Below are positions 4,698-5,348 of a stretch of 5,348 nucleotides of DNA, in pieces (position 1 is the stretch's first letter; the number at the start of each line of letters is the position of its first letter). The notes beneath the pieces are model-generated. The model had not been told where the DNA came from, ran no database searches, and saw only the letters and a list, made by a program, of their open reading frames with translations. This DNA is from Clostridia bacterium (lineage in GTDB: Bacteria > Bacillota > Clostridia > Oscillospirales > Acutalibacteraceae). A program made the translations under genes and the position numbers. The stretch covers positions 1-5,348 of the forward strand of contig CAAFXF010000099.1 of NCBI GenBank assembly GCA_900766895.1, written 5' to 3'.

Positions 4698-5348
4698 TAT
4701 CTTTCTTGGACATTTTTCTGCACATTTACCGCAGGAGGTACATTTTTCGTAATCAATTTTTGCGATATTATCCACAACATGAATTGCGTCAAACTCACAA
4801 TTTTTTTGGCAAATACCACAGGCAATACAGCCGGCAGTACATGCATCACGAACATCCTTACCCTTTACGTGTGAATTACACTGAACACGGTAATGCGCAT
4901 CGGCAGGAACAAGCTCAATAAGATTGTGCGGGCAAATCTTTACGCACTTGCCGCACGCAATACACAAATCTTCATCAACAACCGCCTTTTTATCAACGAT
5001 ACGGATTGCTCTTTGCGGGCAAACTCTTGCACAGGAGCCAAAGCCAAGGCAACCGTTCTTGCATGAATAAGGGCTTGAACCCGGCATAACATCAGCAGCA
5101 GTACAGCTATTAATACCAATATAATTATAGTCCACTGTACGTTTGCTTCCGTTACCGTCACATTTAACATAGGCAACTCTCTTTTTCATATCGCCTACCT
5201 CGGCGCCCATAACAGCCGCAACCTTTTCGGCAACAGGCTTTCCTCCGACAGGACAGGCAGAGGCAGGAGCCTCACCCTCGGCAATAGCGTGAGCAAGAGC
5301 GTCACAGCCTGCGTAGCCGCAGCCTCCGCAGTTACTGCCGGGAAGAAG
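4683..5348 (-). CDS. rnfB: RnfB, ferredoxin-like subunit of the Rnf complex (N-terminus beyond window)
   Basis: The frame is open to the window edge; 221 residues are visible and the start lies outside (an internal ATG at 5210 is not the start). Residue numbers here count from the edge. LPGSNCGGCGYAGC with Cys7, Cys10, Cys15 and Cys32 is the four-cysteine FeS domain typical of RnfB, followed by CPVGGK. A Cys-rich middle reads KNGCLGFGSCARVCPQRAI (98-115), then three ferredoxin-type C-x-x-C-x-x-C-x3-C sites start at Cys129, Cys174 and Cys203. This is the architecture of clostridial RnfB, which accepts electrons from reduced ferredoxin on the cytoplasmic face for ferredoxin:NAD oxidoreduction coupled to ion pumping. 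The membrane anchor expected at the N-terminus is not visible. In clostridial operons rnfB is commonly last (rnfCDGEAB), in line with the terminator-like hairpin here. Confidence 0.94.
   Translation of the reverse strand, partial: LLPGSNCGGCGYAGCDALAHAIAEGEAPASACPVGGKPVAEKVAAVMGAEVGDMKKRVAYVKCDGNGSKRTVDYNYIGINSCTAADVMPGSSPYSCKNGCLGFGSCARVCPQRAIRIVDKKAVVDEDLCIACGKCVKICPHNLIELVPADAHYRVQCNSHVKGKDVRDACTAGCIACGICQKNCEFDAIHVVDNIAKIDYEKCTSCGKCAEKCPRKIIKKY

Noticed and set aside
5177..5210. ATG at 5210 as the true start of a shorter ferredoxin
   Set aside because: The frame continues upstream with a perfect RnfB FeS domain (CGGCGYAGC and CPVGG) to the window edge, so the gene is a longer rnfB.

Overview
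The window reads as a chromosomal segment of an anaerobic, spore-forming, Gram-positive member of the Clostridia, most likely an Oscillospirales/Ruminococcaceae-like gut bacterium. The grounds are the sporulation pair yabP-yabQ, an RnfB subunit of the ferredoxin:NAD oxidoreductase, lipoprotein signal peptides, sigma-A type promoters and AT-rich intergenic DNA. The genus is inference. All eight genes lie on the minus strand, so transcription runs from high to low coordinates; no plus-strand gene is supported.

Reading in the direction of transcription: (1) 5348-4683 is rnfB, cut by the window edge at its N-terminus and presumably the last gene of an rnf operon. It ends in an AT-rich hairpin plus T-run. 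(2) 4648-3504 is a self-contained single-gene unit: TTGACA-N17-TATTAT promoter, strong Shine-Dalgarno, a lipoprotein with two FMN_bind-like repeats resembling Listeria PplA, then a strong intrinsic terminator with a GUAA tetraloop. (3) 3459-608 is an operon: a TTGAAA-N17-TATAAT promoter so close to the start codon that the mRNA may be leaderless, then apbE (flavin transferase), a membrane-anchored RnfG-like FMN-binding protein, a NusG-domain-II protein (EetA-like) and a Gx-transporter protein (EetB-like), closed by a palindromic terminator. (4) 582-38 is yabP-yabQ, overlapping by one base, with a possible sigma-E promoter embedded in the preceding terminator.

Together the middle genes form a flavin-based extracytosolic electron-transfer module. 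ApbE would attach FMN to threonines of exported FMN_bind domains, the lipoprotein would carry electrons outside the membrane, and the small membrane proteins would link it to the membrane redox pool. Its position directly after Rnf suggests electron input from reduced ferredoxin or from Rnf rather than from the Ndh2/demethylmenaquinone route of Listeria, since neither of those genes is present here.

The most unusual structure is a 275-bp non-coding element at 1160-1434, between the EetA-like and EetB-like genes. It has near-perfect 21-bp terminal inverted repeats ending in TTAA and several nested hairpins. It looks like a miniature inverted-repeat element inserted exactly at the stop codon of the upstream gene. 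The first 37 bases of the window hold nothing recognisable.
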